Under the pieces are notes generated by a model, which saw nothing but the letters and a program-made list of their open reading frames with translations, did not search any database and was not told the DNA's origin. Position numbers and translations under genes: made by a program. Source: Acidovorax sp. A1169 (GTDB lineage Bacteria; Pseudomonadota; Gammaproteobacteria; Burkholderiales; Burkholderiaceae_C). Taken from it: a stretch of DNA of 64,000 nt. The stretch lies in the NCBI RefSeq assembly GCF_030704685.1, contig NZ_JAUZDX010000005.1, forward strand, positions 281,782-345,781, written 5' to 3'. Positions 25,343 to 33,111 of the stretch are shown piece after piece. Numbering within the stretch: position 1 is the first letter of the stretch; every line of letters starts with the position of its first letter.

Positions 25343-26470
25343 TCAGATCCCGATGCTCTTGAAGGCGATGGCAAACAGCGCATCCACGATGATGACCATG
25401 GTGATGGAGGTGACCACCGATGCGGTCGTGCCCTCACCCAGGCTATGGGTGTTGGGCTTGACGCGCAGGCCCCAGTGGCAGCCGATGAGCGCGATGCAGG
25501 CGCCGAACACCACCGACTTGGCCATGGCCAGGGTGAGGTTGCCCACCTTCACGGCGGCAGGCAGGGCCTGCACGAAATAGGCGGGCGAGATGTCCATCGC
25601 CACGTCGGCCGCCAGCATGCCGCCGGCCAGCGCTGCCAGCGTGGTCCACACGCTGATCAGCGGCATGGCCAGCGCCAGCGCCAAGGTGCGCGGCATCACC
25701 AGCCGAAAGCCGTGGGGGATGCCCATGACGCGCATGGCATCGAGCTCCTCGGTCACGCGCATCACGCCGATCTGCGCGGTGATGGACGAACCCGAGCGCC
25801 CCGCCACCAGGATGGCCGCCAGCATGGGCCCGAGTTCGCGGATGAGGGAGATGCCCAGGATGTTGACGATGAACGATTCGGCGCCGAACTGGCGCAATTG
25901 CAGCGACATCAGATAGGCCAGCACCACCCCGATGAGAAAACCGACCAGGGCGGTGATGGGCAGCGCCGTGGCGCCCATGCGGTACAGGTGACCGGACACG
26001 TCGCGCCAGGGCCCGCGCTGGGGCGCACGCGCCAGGCGCAGCAGGTCGAGCACCAGTTGCCCCACCATCTGCAGCATGTGGCGCGCATGGTCCATGCCAT
26101 GCAGCACCAGCAGGCCCAGGTGGTCCACTTCCCGGGCCAGGCTCCAGGGCTCGGGCGGCGGCGGCTCGGCCACGGTGAACTCCGCCACACGCTCCAGAAT
26201 GTCGCGCTGGATGTCAGTGAGCGCCAGACGCGCGGGCCAGGCGCGGCCCCAGTGGTTCCACAGCAGTTGCGCGCCCACGTGGTCCAGCCACTGCAGTTCA
26301 CGCAGATCCCAGCCGAGCTGCGCGCCAGGCTGTTGGGCCTGGAGCTGCTCAGACAGCGCCTTCCATTGCCGGCGCGTACCCAACTCAGCCGCACCCCAGC
26401 GCCCATGCAGCAGCACCCCGGGGCCTTCGGGGGTGTCGGTGCGGGCAATGCGCGGAGCAAGGTCGGTCAT
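25343..26470 (-). CDS. MlaE-family permease with N-terminal STAS-like domain
   Basis: The 375-residue product begins with a soluble part (about 1-125; GVLLHGRWGAAELGT ... WDLRELQWLDHVGAQLLWNHWG) that reads as a STAS-like domain. The MlaE permease domain follows with about five helices (ITALVGFLIGVVLAYLMSLQLRQFGAESFI, IRELGPMLAAILVAGRSGSSITAQIGVM, EELDAMRVMGIP). The EQ-loop and RSGS motifs of the family are intact. The start at 26470 was chosen by domain content. This is the first gene of the operon permease-ATPase-MCE-lipoprotein, which is a second, non-mla-locus type of lipid transporter. Confidence 0.92.
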   Translation of the reverse strand: MTDLAPRIARTDTPEGPGVLLHGRWGAAELGTRRQWKALSEQLQAQQPGAQLGWDLRELQWLDHVGAQLLWNHWGRAWPARLALTDIQRDILERVAEFTVAEPPPPEPWSLAREVDHLGLLVLHGMDHARHMLQMVGQLVLDLLRLARAPQRGPWRDVSGHLYRMGATALPITALVGFLIGVVLAYLMSLQLRQFGAESFIVNILGISLIRELGPMLAAILVAGRSGSSITAQIGVMRVTEELDAMRVMGIPHGFRLVMPRTLALALAMPLISVWTTLAALAGGMLAADVAMDISPAYFVQALPAAVKVGNLTLAMAKSVVFGACIALIGCHWGLRVKPNTHSLGEGTTASVVTSITMVIIVDALFAIAFKSIGI

Positions 26471-26551
26471 GAAACGGGCGGCGCAAGCCACCAGTAAGGA
26501 GGTAGGGGAAGCATGGTAGCGGAGCCCATGGTCCGCAGGTAGGACAAGCCC

Positions 26552-26653
26552 TTGCGTGCAAGCACGACGCGGGCCCGAATGCTTGCAATTATTATCAGAT
26601 TGCATGCAATCGCAACCGCTGCAAGCCACACCAGCTACAAACTTGCTAGCAAG
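26552..26653. promoter_or_regulatory. three TTGCNNGCAA palindromic operators
   Basis: Perfect palindromes occur at 26552-26561 (TTGCGTGCAA), 26600-26609 (TTGCATGCAA, extended to 14 bp at 26598-26611) and 26643-26652 (TTGCTAGCAA, extended to 12 bp at 26642-26653). Centres are 48 and 43 bases apart. The middle one lies inside a possible minus-strand promoter for the permease operon (TTGCGA, 16 bases, AATAAT). The cluster lies in the shared upstream region of the lipid-transport operon and the GMC oxidoreductase. Confidence 0.6.
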
Positions 26654-26749
26654 CCGCGTTTACCCCCTCGACACCACCACTGCGGTCCGCACAATGGCGC
26701 CGACCCTTCCGATCAACCCGCGACACCCTCTTGCCACACCGTTATTCCC

Positions 26750-28423
26750 ATGAGCGACACCACGTTTGACCACATCATCATTGGCGGCGGCACAGCGGGC
26801 GCCCTGCTGTGCAACCGCCTGAGCGCCGATGGCCGCCGCCGCGTGTTGCTCATCGAAGCGGGTCGCAAGGATGATTACCACTGGATACACATTCCCGTGG
26901 GGTATTTGTATTGCATTGGCAACCCGCGCACCGACTGGCTCTACAACACCGAGCCCGACGCGGGCCTGAACGGCCGCACCCTGCGCTATCCGCGCGGCAA
27001 GACACTGGGCGGTTGCAGCAGCATCAACGGCATGATCTACATGCGCGGCCAGGCACGCGACTACGACCAGTGGGCCGAGCTGACGGGCGACGCCAGCTGG
27101 CGCTGGGACAACACCCTGCCCCACTTTCGCCTCCACGAGGACCACTGGCGCCTGGACCAGCCCGGCGACGTGAACGAGAACTTCAAGCGCCTGCACGGCA
27201 ACAAGGCCACCGGCAGCACCGGCGAGTGGCGCGTGGAGAAGCAGCGCCTGCGCTGGGATGTGCTGGACGCCTTTTCCAAGGCCGCGCAGCAGGCCGGCAT
27301 TCCGGCCACCGAGGATTTCAATGGCGGCGACAACGAGGGCGTGGGCTACTTCGAAGTCAACCAGAAGAGCGGCTGGCGCTGGAACACGGCCAAGGCCTTT
27401 CTGCGGCCCACCTGCTACGGCCGGCCCAACTTCGAGATGTGGACCAACGCGCACGCCACAGAGCTGATCCTCGAAACCCAGCCGGACGGCACACGCCGCT
27501 GCACCGGCGTGAAGGTCTGGGACGGGCACGAGATGGTGACCGCCCACGCCACCGGCGAAGTGATCCTGAGCGCGGGGGCGATCAACTCGCCCCAGCTGCT
27601 GCAGCTGTCGGGCATCGGCCCTGCGGCCTTGCTCCGGCAGCACGGCATTGATGTGGTGCACGACCTGCCGGGCGTGGGCGCCAACCTGCAGGACCACCTG
27701 CAGATCCGCGCAGTGTTCAAGGTCAACGGCGTGCCCACGCTCAACACCATGGCCAGCTCGCTTTGGGGCAAGGCCAAGATCGGGCTGGAATACGCGATGA
27801 AACGCAGCGGCCCGATGAGCATGGCCCCCTCGCAGCTCGGCGCCTTCACGCGCAGCGACCCCGGCCAGCCCTGGCCCAATATCGAGTACCACGTGCAGCC
27901 CCTGTCGCTCGATGCCTTCGGCGAGCCCCTGCACAGCTTCCCGGCCTTCACGGCCAGCGTCTGCAACCTCAACCCCACGAGCCGGGGCACGGTGCAGATC
28001 AAGAGCGCGGACTTCAAGGCTGCGCCGGCCATTGCGCCCAACTACCTGAGCACCCCCGAAGACCGGCAGGTGGCCGCCGACAGCCTGCGCGTCACGCGCC
28101 GCATCGTCGCCCAGCCCGCCCTGGCCGCCTACCAGCCCGAGGAGTGGAAGCCCGGCGTACAGTTCGAAAGCGATGAGGACCTGGCGCGCCTGGCGGGCGA
28201 CATCGCCACCACCATCTTCCACCCCGTGGGCACGACGCGCATGGGCCGCGCAGATGACCCGATGGCGGTGCTTGATTCGCAACTGCGCGTGCGCGGCATT
28301 GCAGGCCTGCGCGTGGTGGATGCCGGTGCCATGCCCACCATCACCAGTGGCAACACCAACTCACCCACGCTGATGCTGGCCGAAAAGGCGGCCGAGTGGA
28401 TCCTGGCCGCGCAGAAGGCGTGA
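26750..28423 (+). CDS. GMC-family FAD-dependent oxidoreductase
   Basis: This 557-residue flavoenzyme is of the glucose-methanol-choline family. It has the FAD fold HIIIGGGTAGALLCNRLS, the GMC signatures RYPRGKTLGGCSSINGMIYMRG and GAINSPQLLQLSGIG, and a C-terminal active-site region with HPVGTTRMG and TSGNTNSPTLMLAEKAA. No signal peptide is seen. Closest in style are choline dehydrogenase-like and alcohol dehydrogenase AlkJ-like enzymes; the substrate is unknown. The start at 26750 is the conserved opening (MSDTTFDHIIIGGG), although no ribosome-binding site precedes it. It is divergent from the lipid transport operon and preceded by three TTGCNNGCAA sites. Confidence 0.92.
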   Translation: MSDTTFDHIIIGGGTAGALLCNRLSADGRRRVLLIEAGRKDDYHWIHIPVGYLYCIGNPRTDWLYNTEPDAGLNGRTLRYPRGKTLGGCSSINGMIYMRGQARDYDQWAELTGDASWRWDNTLPHFRLHEDHWRLDQPGDVNENFKRLHGNKATGSTGEWRVEKQRLRWDVLDAFSKAAQQAGIPATEDFNGGDNEGVGYFEVNQKSGWRWNTAKAFLRPTCYGRPNFEMWTNAHATELILETQPDGTRRCTGVKVWDGHEMVTAHATGEVILSAGAINSPQLLQLSGIGPAALLRQHGIDVVHDLPGVGANLQDHLQIRAVFKVNGVPTLNTMASSLWGKAKIGLEYAMKRSGPMSMAPSQLGAFTRSDPGQPWPNIEYHVQPLSLDAFGEPLHSFPAFTASVCNLNPTSRGTVQIKSADFKAAPAIAPNYLSTPEDRQVAADSLRVTRRIVAQPALAAYQPEEWKPGVQFESDEDLARLAGDIATTIFHPVGTTRMGRADDPMAVLDSQLRVRGIAGLRVVDAGAMPTITSGNTNSPTLMLAEKAAEWILAAQKA

Positions 28424-28433
28424 GCCTTCGAGT

Positions 28434-28754
28434 TCAGCGGATACCGCCCACGTAGCGGGGCACCTCGACCACAGCAGGCGCCAGGCGCTGGCGCACCGCC
28501 TGGCTGGCAGTCTCCAGCAAGGGGCGCCGTTGCGGCGCGGGGGCCGGTTCGTGCACGGCGCGGTCGAGCCGTTCGGCCCATTCGGCGAGTTCGGGCACGC
28601 CGTCTTCCACCGCATGCTGGCGCGCAAAGCGCACGATCTCCATCGCGTATTCGGCATTGGCCGCCATCCACTCGGTGTCGGTCACGCGGCCGGTCTTGCG
28701 GCGCAGCAGCACGTGCAGGTGCGCTGCGATGGCGAGTTTGTCGCTGTCCTGCAT
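28434..28754 (-). CDS. conserved hypothetical protein downstream of amtB
   Basis: This 106-residue cytoplasmic protein is predicted largely helical (LAIAAHLHVLLRRKTGRVTDTEWMAANAEYAMEIVRFAR) with a Pro/Arg-rich tail. I do not recognise the family. It lies 30 bases after amtB on the same strand, in the position where glnK often sits, but has no PII features (no T-loop YKGAEY). It is probably co-transcribed with amtB, so a nitrogen-linked role is possible but unproven. Confidence 0.65.
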   Translation of the reverse strand: MQDSDKLAIAAHLHVLLRRKTGRVTDTEWMAANAEYAMEIVRFARQHAVEDGVPELAEWAERLDRAVHEPAPAPQRRPLLETASQAVRQRLAPAVVEVPRYVGGIR

Positions 28755-28784
28755 GATGGTGAACTCCTCAGAACATTGGGAGGC

Positions 28785-30146
28785 CTACTGACCCAGGCGT
28801 TCCCGGTGCTGTGCAATATCCAGGCCCGTCTGTTCGCTTTGCTCGTCCACGCGCAGGCCGAGCACGAGGTTGGTGATCCACAGCAGCAGCGCCGTGCCCA
28901 CCAGGCTGAAGGCCATCACTGCGCCCACGCCGATGGCCTGGGTCCACAGGCTGCCCGTGACACCACCGACTGTGCGGCTGGCCAGCACACCGGTGAGCAG
29001 CGAGCCCACGATGCCACCAATGCCGTGCACACCGAAGACGTCCAGTGAATCATCGGCACGCAACAGGCGCTTGAGCCCCGTCGCACCCCAGTAGCAGGCC
29101 AGACCGGCCACCAGCCCGATGACCACGGCCGAGCGCAGGGTGACGAAGCCGGCGGCGGGCGTGATGGCCACCAGCCCGGCCACCAGGCCCGAGCACAGGC
29201 CCAGCAAGGAGGGGCGCCCGCGCATGACCGCCTCGCCCAGCATCCATGACAGCGCGCCTGCGGCGGCGGCCACATGGGTGACGGCCATGGCCAGCCCCGC
29301 GCGACCATCGGCCGCCACGGCAGAGCCCGCGTTGAAGCCGAACCAGCCCACCCAAAGCATGCCCGCACCCACCATGGTCAGCCCAAGGTTGTAGGGCTCG
29401 AAAGGCTCGCGCCCATAGCCGCTGCGCCGCCCGAGGAACCATGCGCACACCAGGCCGGCCACGCCGGCATTCACGTGCACCACGGAGCCCCCGGCAAAGT
29501 CCAGTGCCCCCATCTGCGCCAGCCAGCCGCCCGGCTCCCAGACCCAGTGCGCCACGGGCGCGTAGATGAACACCGTCCACAGGCTGATGAACAGCAGCAT
29601 TGCGGAAAACCGCATGCGCTCGACCACCGCCCCGACCAGCAGCGCCGCCGTGATGATGGCGAAGGTCAGCTGGAACATGGCGTAGACCGATTCAGGGATG
29701 GCCGGAGCCACGTGGCTCACCGACAGCTTGCCGGCCGCCAGCTGGAAGTCGAACCCGGCAAAGCCCATGCGCTCGGTACCCCCAAGCCAGGCACTGCCCG
29801 GCGTGAACGCCCAGGAGTAGCCGATGGCAAACCAGAGAAGGCTCACCAGCGCCGCGATGGCGACCACGCTGGCCATGGTGTTGAGCACGTTCTTTCGGCG
29901 CACCATGCCGGCATAGAACAGGGCGATGCCCGGCAGCGTCATGAGCAGCACCAGCGCTGTCGAGGTCATCATCCAGGCGGTGTCGGCGGCATTGATGGCC
30001 TCCTTGGCCACCAGGCCGGGGCGTGTCAAGGGAGCGGCTGCCGATGCGGCCGCCTCTGCGGCGGGCGCTTGCGCCCATACCGTTGCGGTGCAAAGCCCCA
30101 GACACAAGGCCACGACCGTGACGAACCCATGGATGACTGCCCGCAT
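28785..30146 (-). CDS. amtB: ammonium transporter AmtB
   Basis: This 453-residue trimeric ammonium channel starts with a cleavable signal peptide (MRAVIHGFVTVVALCLGLCTATVWA) followed by about eleven membrane helices. The conserved pore residues are present: GGSVVHVNAGVAGL (first pore histidine) and DVFGVHGIGGIVGSLLTG (second). ADTAWMMTSTALVLLMTLPG and the CYWG helix are also typical. The start at 30146 has GGGAG eight bases upstream; the frame is open further but passes through the promoter. Expression is probably nitrogen-controlled through the sigma-54 promoter and NtrC site upstream. No glnK gene is adjacent. Confidence 0.96.
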   Translation of the reverse strand: MRAVIHGFVTVVALCLGLCTATVWAQAPAAEAAASAAAPLTRPGLVAKEAINAADTAWMMTSTALVLLMTLPGIALFYAGMVRRKNVLNTMASVVAIAALVSLLWFAIGYSWAFTPGSAWLGGTERMGFAGFDFQLAAGKLSVSHVAPAIPESVYAMFQLTFAIITAALLVGAVVERMRFSAMLLFISLWTVFIYAPVAHWVWEPGGWLAQMGALDFAGGSVVHVNAGVAGLVCAWFLGRRSGYGREPFEPYNLGLTMVGAGMLWVGWFGFNAGSAVAADGRAGLAMAVTHVAAAAGALSWMLGEAVMRGRPSLLGLCSGLVAGLVAITPAAGFVTLRSAVVIGLVAGLACYWGATGLKRLLRADDSLDVFGVHGIGGIVGSLLTGVLASRTVGGVTGSLWTQAIGVGAVMAFSLVGTALLLWITNLVLGLRVDEQSEQTGLDIAQHRERLGQ

Positions 30147-30184
30147 GTGGAAGCTCCCTTTTCGCAATTTGTTACAAGGCACAG

Positions 30185-30201
30185 TGCACAAGGCATGCCA
30201 A
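30185..30201 (-). promoter_or_regulatory. sigma-54 promoter of amtB
   Basis: On the minus strand the sequence TTGGCATGCCTTGTGCA fits the sigma-54 consensus TGGCACG-N4-TTGCA, with the invariant GG (30199-30198) and GC (30187-30186) exactly ten bases apart. It predicts a start near 30174 and a 28-base leader to the amtB ATG. Confidence 0.75.
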
Positions 30202-30279
30202 GCAAAAAATCGCATTTAGGGCAGCCAGGGCGTCTTTCAGCCCGCTTTGCCCCCCCAAAAGGGGGCGGGAAACCCCCAA

Positions 30280-30296
30280 TGCACCAAGCGGGTGCC
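30280..30296 (-). promoter_or_regulatory. NtrC binding site upstream of amtB
   Basis: TGCACC-AAGCG-GGTGCC matches the NtrC enhancer consensus TGCACC-N5-GGTGCA at 11 of 12 positions. It is about 106-122 bases upstream of the predicted amtB start, a normal enhancer distance. Confidence 0.75.
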
Positions 30297-30384
30297 GCCG
30301 TTACAGTACCGTCACTCGAAAGCGCGCCCTGGTGTGCTGGACGAGGGGCCGAGGAGACATCCCTACAAGCAACAACCCAATAAA

Positions 30385-30443
30385 GCACCCAACGAGGTGC
30401 ACCCCCTTTTCAGGCGCTGGCAATCCCAGCGCCTTTTTTCTTT
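30385..30443 (+). ncRNA. orphan hairpins and terminator: possible small RNA end or leader
   Basis: A strong intrinsic terminator (AGGCGCTGG at 30412-30420, CCAGCGCCT at 30426-30434, then six T) lies on the plus strand with no protein gene upstream on that strand. Just before it is GCACC-N6-GGTGC (30385-30400). Either a small RNA starting around 30310-30340 ends here, or it is an attenuator in the leader of the TSUP exporter gene at 30503. I could not place a convincing promoter. Confidence 0.45.
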
Positions 30444-30502
30444 CCGTTCGGGGAATGCCTTCGCTACCAAAACCGTAGCTGGGCAGGTGCGAAAATCAGG
30501 GG

Positions 30503-31261
30503 ATGGAATGGATTTTCATCACCCTCGCCTCACTGCTGGCAGGCTTCGTGGACGCGGTTGTGGGCGGGGGCGGTCTGGTGATGGTGCCGGCGCTGTTCGC
30601 CGCGTTTCCCGTGGCACCTCCTGCCACGCTGCTGGGCACCAACAAGGCGGCGGGCGTTTGGGGCACAGCCATGGCCACCTGGCAGTACAGCCGCCGCGTG
30701 CAACTGCGCTGGAGCGCCCTGCTGCCGGCCGCAGCCGCCGGCTTTGCCGGCTCGTTCGCGGGGGCCTGGGCCGTCACGGTCATCTCCCCCGAGTTCCTGC
30801 GCCAGCTGCTGCCCTTGGTGCTGCTGGGCGTGCTGGCCTACACCCTGGCCAAAAAGGACATGGGGAGGCACCACACGCCGCGCTTTGCCGGGCGTGCGGA
30901 AATCCTGGCGGCCACCCTGATTGGCCTGGCCATCGGCTTCTATGACGGTTTCTTCGGGCCGGGCACGGGCAGTTTCTTCGTGTTTCTGTTCGTGCGGCTG
31001 CTCGGGTACGACTTCCTCAATGCCTCGGCGTCGGCCAAGCTGCTCAACACGGCCACCAACGTGGCGGCCATCGCCCTGTTTGCCGCCAAGGGCCATGTCT
31101 GGTGGCATTTTGCGGTGACGCTGGCCGTGGCCAATGTGGTGGGCAGCCTGATCGGCACGCACATGGCGCTCAAGCACGGCACGGGCTTCGTGCGCGGCAT
31201 CTTCATCGTGGTGGTAGGGGCGCTCATCCTCAAGACAGGCTACGACGCCTTTCTGCGCTGA
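30503..31261 (+). CDS. TSUP (TauE/SafE) family membrane exporter
   Basis: This 252-residue inner-membrane protein has about eight helices in two related halves. The family's repeated motif appears as GFVDAVVGGGGLVMVPAL at the start and GFYDGFFGPGTGSFF in the middle, and LLGTNKAAGVWGT matches the first-half signature. Family members export sulfite, sulfoacetate or other anions. The neighbours (amtB; amino acid ABC transporter) do not reveal the substrate. The start is ATG at 30503, 60 bases after the orphan terminator. Confidence 0.9.
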   Translation: MEWIFITLASLLAGFVDAVVGGGGLVMVPALFAAFPVAPPATLLGTNKAAGVWGTAMATWQYSRRVQLRWSALLPAAAAGFAGSFAGAWAVTVISPEFLRQLLPLVLLGVLAYTLAKKDMGRHHTPRFAGRAEILAATLIGLAIGFYDGFFGPGTGSFFVFLFVRLLGYDFLNASASAKLLNTATNVAAIALFAAKGHVWWHFAVTLAVANVVGSLIGTHMALKHGTGFVRGIFIVVVGALILKTGYDAFLR

Positions 31262-31343
31262 GCGCGCGCTGCGAAGGGCGCCCGCGCGATTACCAGCACT
31301 TGGAAAAGTTCGGGAGCCTTCTCTAAAACCTGTTGTGAATTGG

Positions 31344-31364
31344 CCTACAACCGGTTTTTGTAGG
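31344..31364 (+). promoter_or_regulatory. inverted repeat CCTACAA-N7-TTGTAGG before the amino acid transporter promoter
   Basis: Exact seven-base arms are separated by seven bases. The centre is 45 bases upstream of a consensus TATAAT (31399-31404), i.e. at about -57 relative to a start near 31411. This is a typical activator position. The identity of the regulator is unknown. Confidence 0.45.
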
Positions 31365-31398
31365 GCGCCCCCTGTGGCGGCAGAAAAAGACCCATCCT

Positions 31399-31404
31399 TA
31401 TAAT
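31399..31404 (+). promoter_or_regulatory. -10 element of the amino acid ABC operon
   Basis: There is a perfect TATAAT with no good -35 at 16-18 bases (best is TGGCGG), which suggests an activator-dependent promoter. It gives a leader of about 120 bases before the substrate-binding protein gene. Confidence 0.5.
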
Positions 31405-31468
31405 TGGTGACTATTTCGTGACGCCAGACATCGCAATCCACGATGGCTGCGGACGCATTTCCCGAGCC

Positions 31469-31500
31469 TCCGGCCTGCCTACCCGCATGCCGGATTTTTT
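31469..31500 (+). terminator. terminator-like hairpin inside the leader of the amino acid ABC operon
   Basis: TCCGGC (31469-31474) pairs with GCCGGA (31489-31494) around a 14-base loop and is followed by six T. It lies 60-90 bases after the predicted start and 33 bases before the gene, the arrangement expected of an attenuator or of a short leader RNA. Upstream in the leader CATCG-N7-CGATG could form a competing hairpin. Confidence 0.45.
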
Positions 31501-31532
31501 GTACCTGAAATACCCCGGACAGGACCCATCCC

Positions 31533-32297
31533 ATGCAATTGTTCAAGGCTGTAGCCACCGCCCTCGCGCTCTGCGCCGCCTTCTCCGCCCAGGCCCGGAC
31601 CCTGGACGAGGTGAAGAAGGACGGCAAGATCCTCATCGCGACCGAAGGACAGTTCGCTCCCTTCAACTTCTTCAGCGGCACCACGCTGACCGGCTTCGAA
31701 GTGGAAACGGCCGAGCTCGTGGCCAAGAAGATGGGCCTCACGATCCAGTGGAAGACCCTGGGATTCGACGCCCTGCTCACGGGCCTGCGCCAGGACCGCT
31801 GGGACCTGGTGATCGCCTCCCACGGCATCACCGAAGAGCGCGCCAAGGCAGTGACCTTCACCGAGCCCCACTACTGCTCGGGCGGCATGATCATCGCCAT
31901 GGACCCGGCCATCAAGAGTGCCAAGGACCTGGCCGGCAAGGTGGTGGCCGTGCAGACCGGCACCAGCTACCTGGAGAACGTGCAGAAGGTCTCGTCCATC
32001 AAGGAAATGAAGAACTTCCCCACCGACGTGGATGCCCGCAGCGCGCTGAACTCGCGCCGCGTGGACGCCTGGGTGACCGACCGCTTCGTGGCCAAGGCCG
32101 TGGCCGAGAAGAACCCCGGCGCCGGCTTCAAGCTCGGCGACATGCTGTTCATCGAGCGCATCGCCGCCGCCGTTGCCAAAGGCAACAGCTCGCTGGCCGG
32201 CGGCTGGAACAAGGCGCTGGCCGAGGTCATGGCCGATGGCAGCTACGCCGCGCTGTCCAAAAAATACTTCAACGAAGACGTGCGCTGCACCAACTGA
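31533..32297 (+). CDS. polar amino acid ABC transporter substrate-binding protein
   Basis: This 254-residue periplasmic protein has a signal peptide (LFKAVATALALCAAFSAQA) and an SBP family 3 fold (GKILIATEGQFAPFNFFSG ... GFEVETAELVAKKMGL ... RWDLVIASHGITEERAKAVTFTEPHY ... GKVVAVQTGTSYLEN). AGGA eight bases before the ATG supports the start. It heads an operon with a permease, an ATPase and an outer membrane porin. It is most like glutamine/general polar amino acid binders; the exact ligand is unknown. Confidence 0.92.
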   Translation: MQLFKAVATALALCAAFSAQARTLDEVKKDGKILIATEGQFAPFNFFSGTTLTGFEVETAELVAKKMGLTIQWKTLGFDALLTGLRQDRWDLVIASHGITEERAKAVTFTEPHYCSGGMIIAMDPAIKSAKDLAGKVVAVQTGTSYLENVQKVSSIKEMKNFPTDVDARSALNSRRVDAWVTDRFVAKAVAEKNPGAGFKLGDMLFIERIAAAVAKGNSSLAGGWNKALAEVMADGSYAALSKKYFNEDVRCTN

Positions 32298-32328
32298 GCA
32301 AGCCCGCTTGTAATCACCAGGGTTTTTC

Positions 32329-33111
32329 ATGCTCACTGCCCTTTGGCCCGAGCGCTGGTCTCGCCAGCAGCGCAGCAACGCTACGCTCGTCTCGGCCGTC
32401 GTCCTGATGGTCCTGGCGCTGGCGCTGCTGGGCCGGTTGCTCTCTTTCCTGCCCGAGCCCATAGGCCCCAACGCCCAGGCTTTTTCTGATGGCGCGCGCA
32501 CCACGCTGTGGCTCACTCTGGTGAGCGGCAGTGTGGGCCTGGTGCTGGGCACCGGCGCAGCCCTGGCCCGCACCTCGCGCCTGACGGCCGTGCGCTGGGT
32601 GGCCGGCTTCTACATCTGGGTCATCCGCGGCACGCCGCTCCTGGTGCAGATTCTGTTCGTCTACTTTGCGCTGCCGGTGCTGGTGCCGGGCCTGAACCTG
32701 CCTGACTTCGCGGCCGCCGTACTGGCCCTGGGCCTGAACGTGGGGGCCTACAACGCCGAAGCCATCCGCGCCGGGCTGCTGGCGGTGCCGCGCGGCCAGA
32801 CCGAAGCCGCCAAGGCCCTGGGGCTGGGGCGGGTGCATGTTTTCCTGGACGTGGTGTTCCCGCAGGCCTTCAAGATCTCGCTGCCACCGCTGGTGAGCAA
32901 TTTCGTGGCACTGCTCAAGGATTCGTCGCTGGCCTATGCCATCGGCGTGGTGGAGCTGACCAACGTGGGCAATCGCATCCAGTCGGCCACCTTCCAGCCC
33001 ATCGCCACCCTGTCCACCGTGGCCATCACCTACCTGCTCCTGACCACACTGGTCACGCAAATTTCTAACGCCGTGGAATACCGCTTCGACGTGGAAGGCC
33101 GCAACCAATGA
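32329..33111 (+). CDS. amino acid ABC transporter permease
   Basis: This 260-residue inner-membrane permease of the HisM/GlnP type has about five helices. It carries the family segments [20 protein letters not shown], the EAA-like loop [25 protein letters not shown] that docks on the ATPase, and [18 protein letters not shown] longer N-terminus (residues 1-40) precedes the core. It follows the binding protein gene by 31 bases and overlaps the ATPase start by four bases (ATGA). One permease is encoded, so it probably works as a homodimer. Confidence 0.93.
   Translation: MLTALWPERWSRQQRSNATLVSAVVLMVLALALLGRLLSFLPEPIGPNAQAFSDGARTTLWLTLVSGSVGLVLGTGAALARTSRLTAVRWVAGFYIWVIRGTPLLVQILFVYFALPVLVPGLNLPDFAAAVLALGLNVGAYNAEAIRAGLLAVPRGQTEAAKALGLGRVHVFLDVVFPQAFKISLPPLVSNFVALLKDSSLAYAIGVVELTNVGNRIQSATFQPIATLSTVAITYLLLTTLVTQISNAVEYRFDVEGRNQ

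Larger units (their letters stand above)
30147..30502. other. amtB / TSUP divergent intergenic region
   Basis: This 356-base gap contains the amtB sigma-54 promoter, the NtrC site, a G/C hairpin with CCCCC facing GGGGG (30241-30269) and the orphan plus-strand terminator. Apart from these I see nothing else. Confidence 0.6.

Noticed and set aside
26660..28282. A 540-codon minus-strand frame over the GMC oxidoreductase
   Set aside because: Antisense shadow; composition is typical of mirrored high-GC codons.
30241..30269. CCCCC/GGGGG hairpin between amtB and its enhancer
   Set aside because: No T-run and no gene end nearby. It could affect DNA looping, but nothing supports a named function.
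30337..30400. Two ACGA-containing elements as a guanidine-II (mini-ykkC) riboswitch before the TSUP gene
   Set aside because: Guanidine-II needs two similar hairpins with C-ACGR-G loops. Here only one hairpin forms and its loop is CAACGA without the closing C-G pair.
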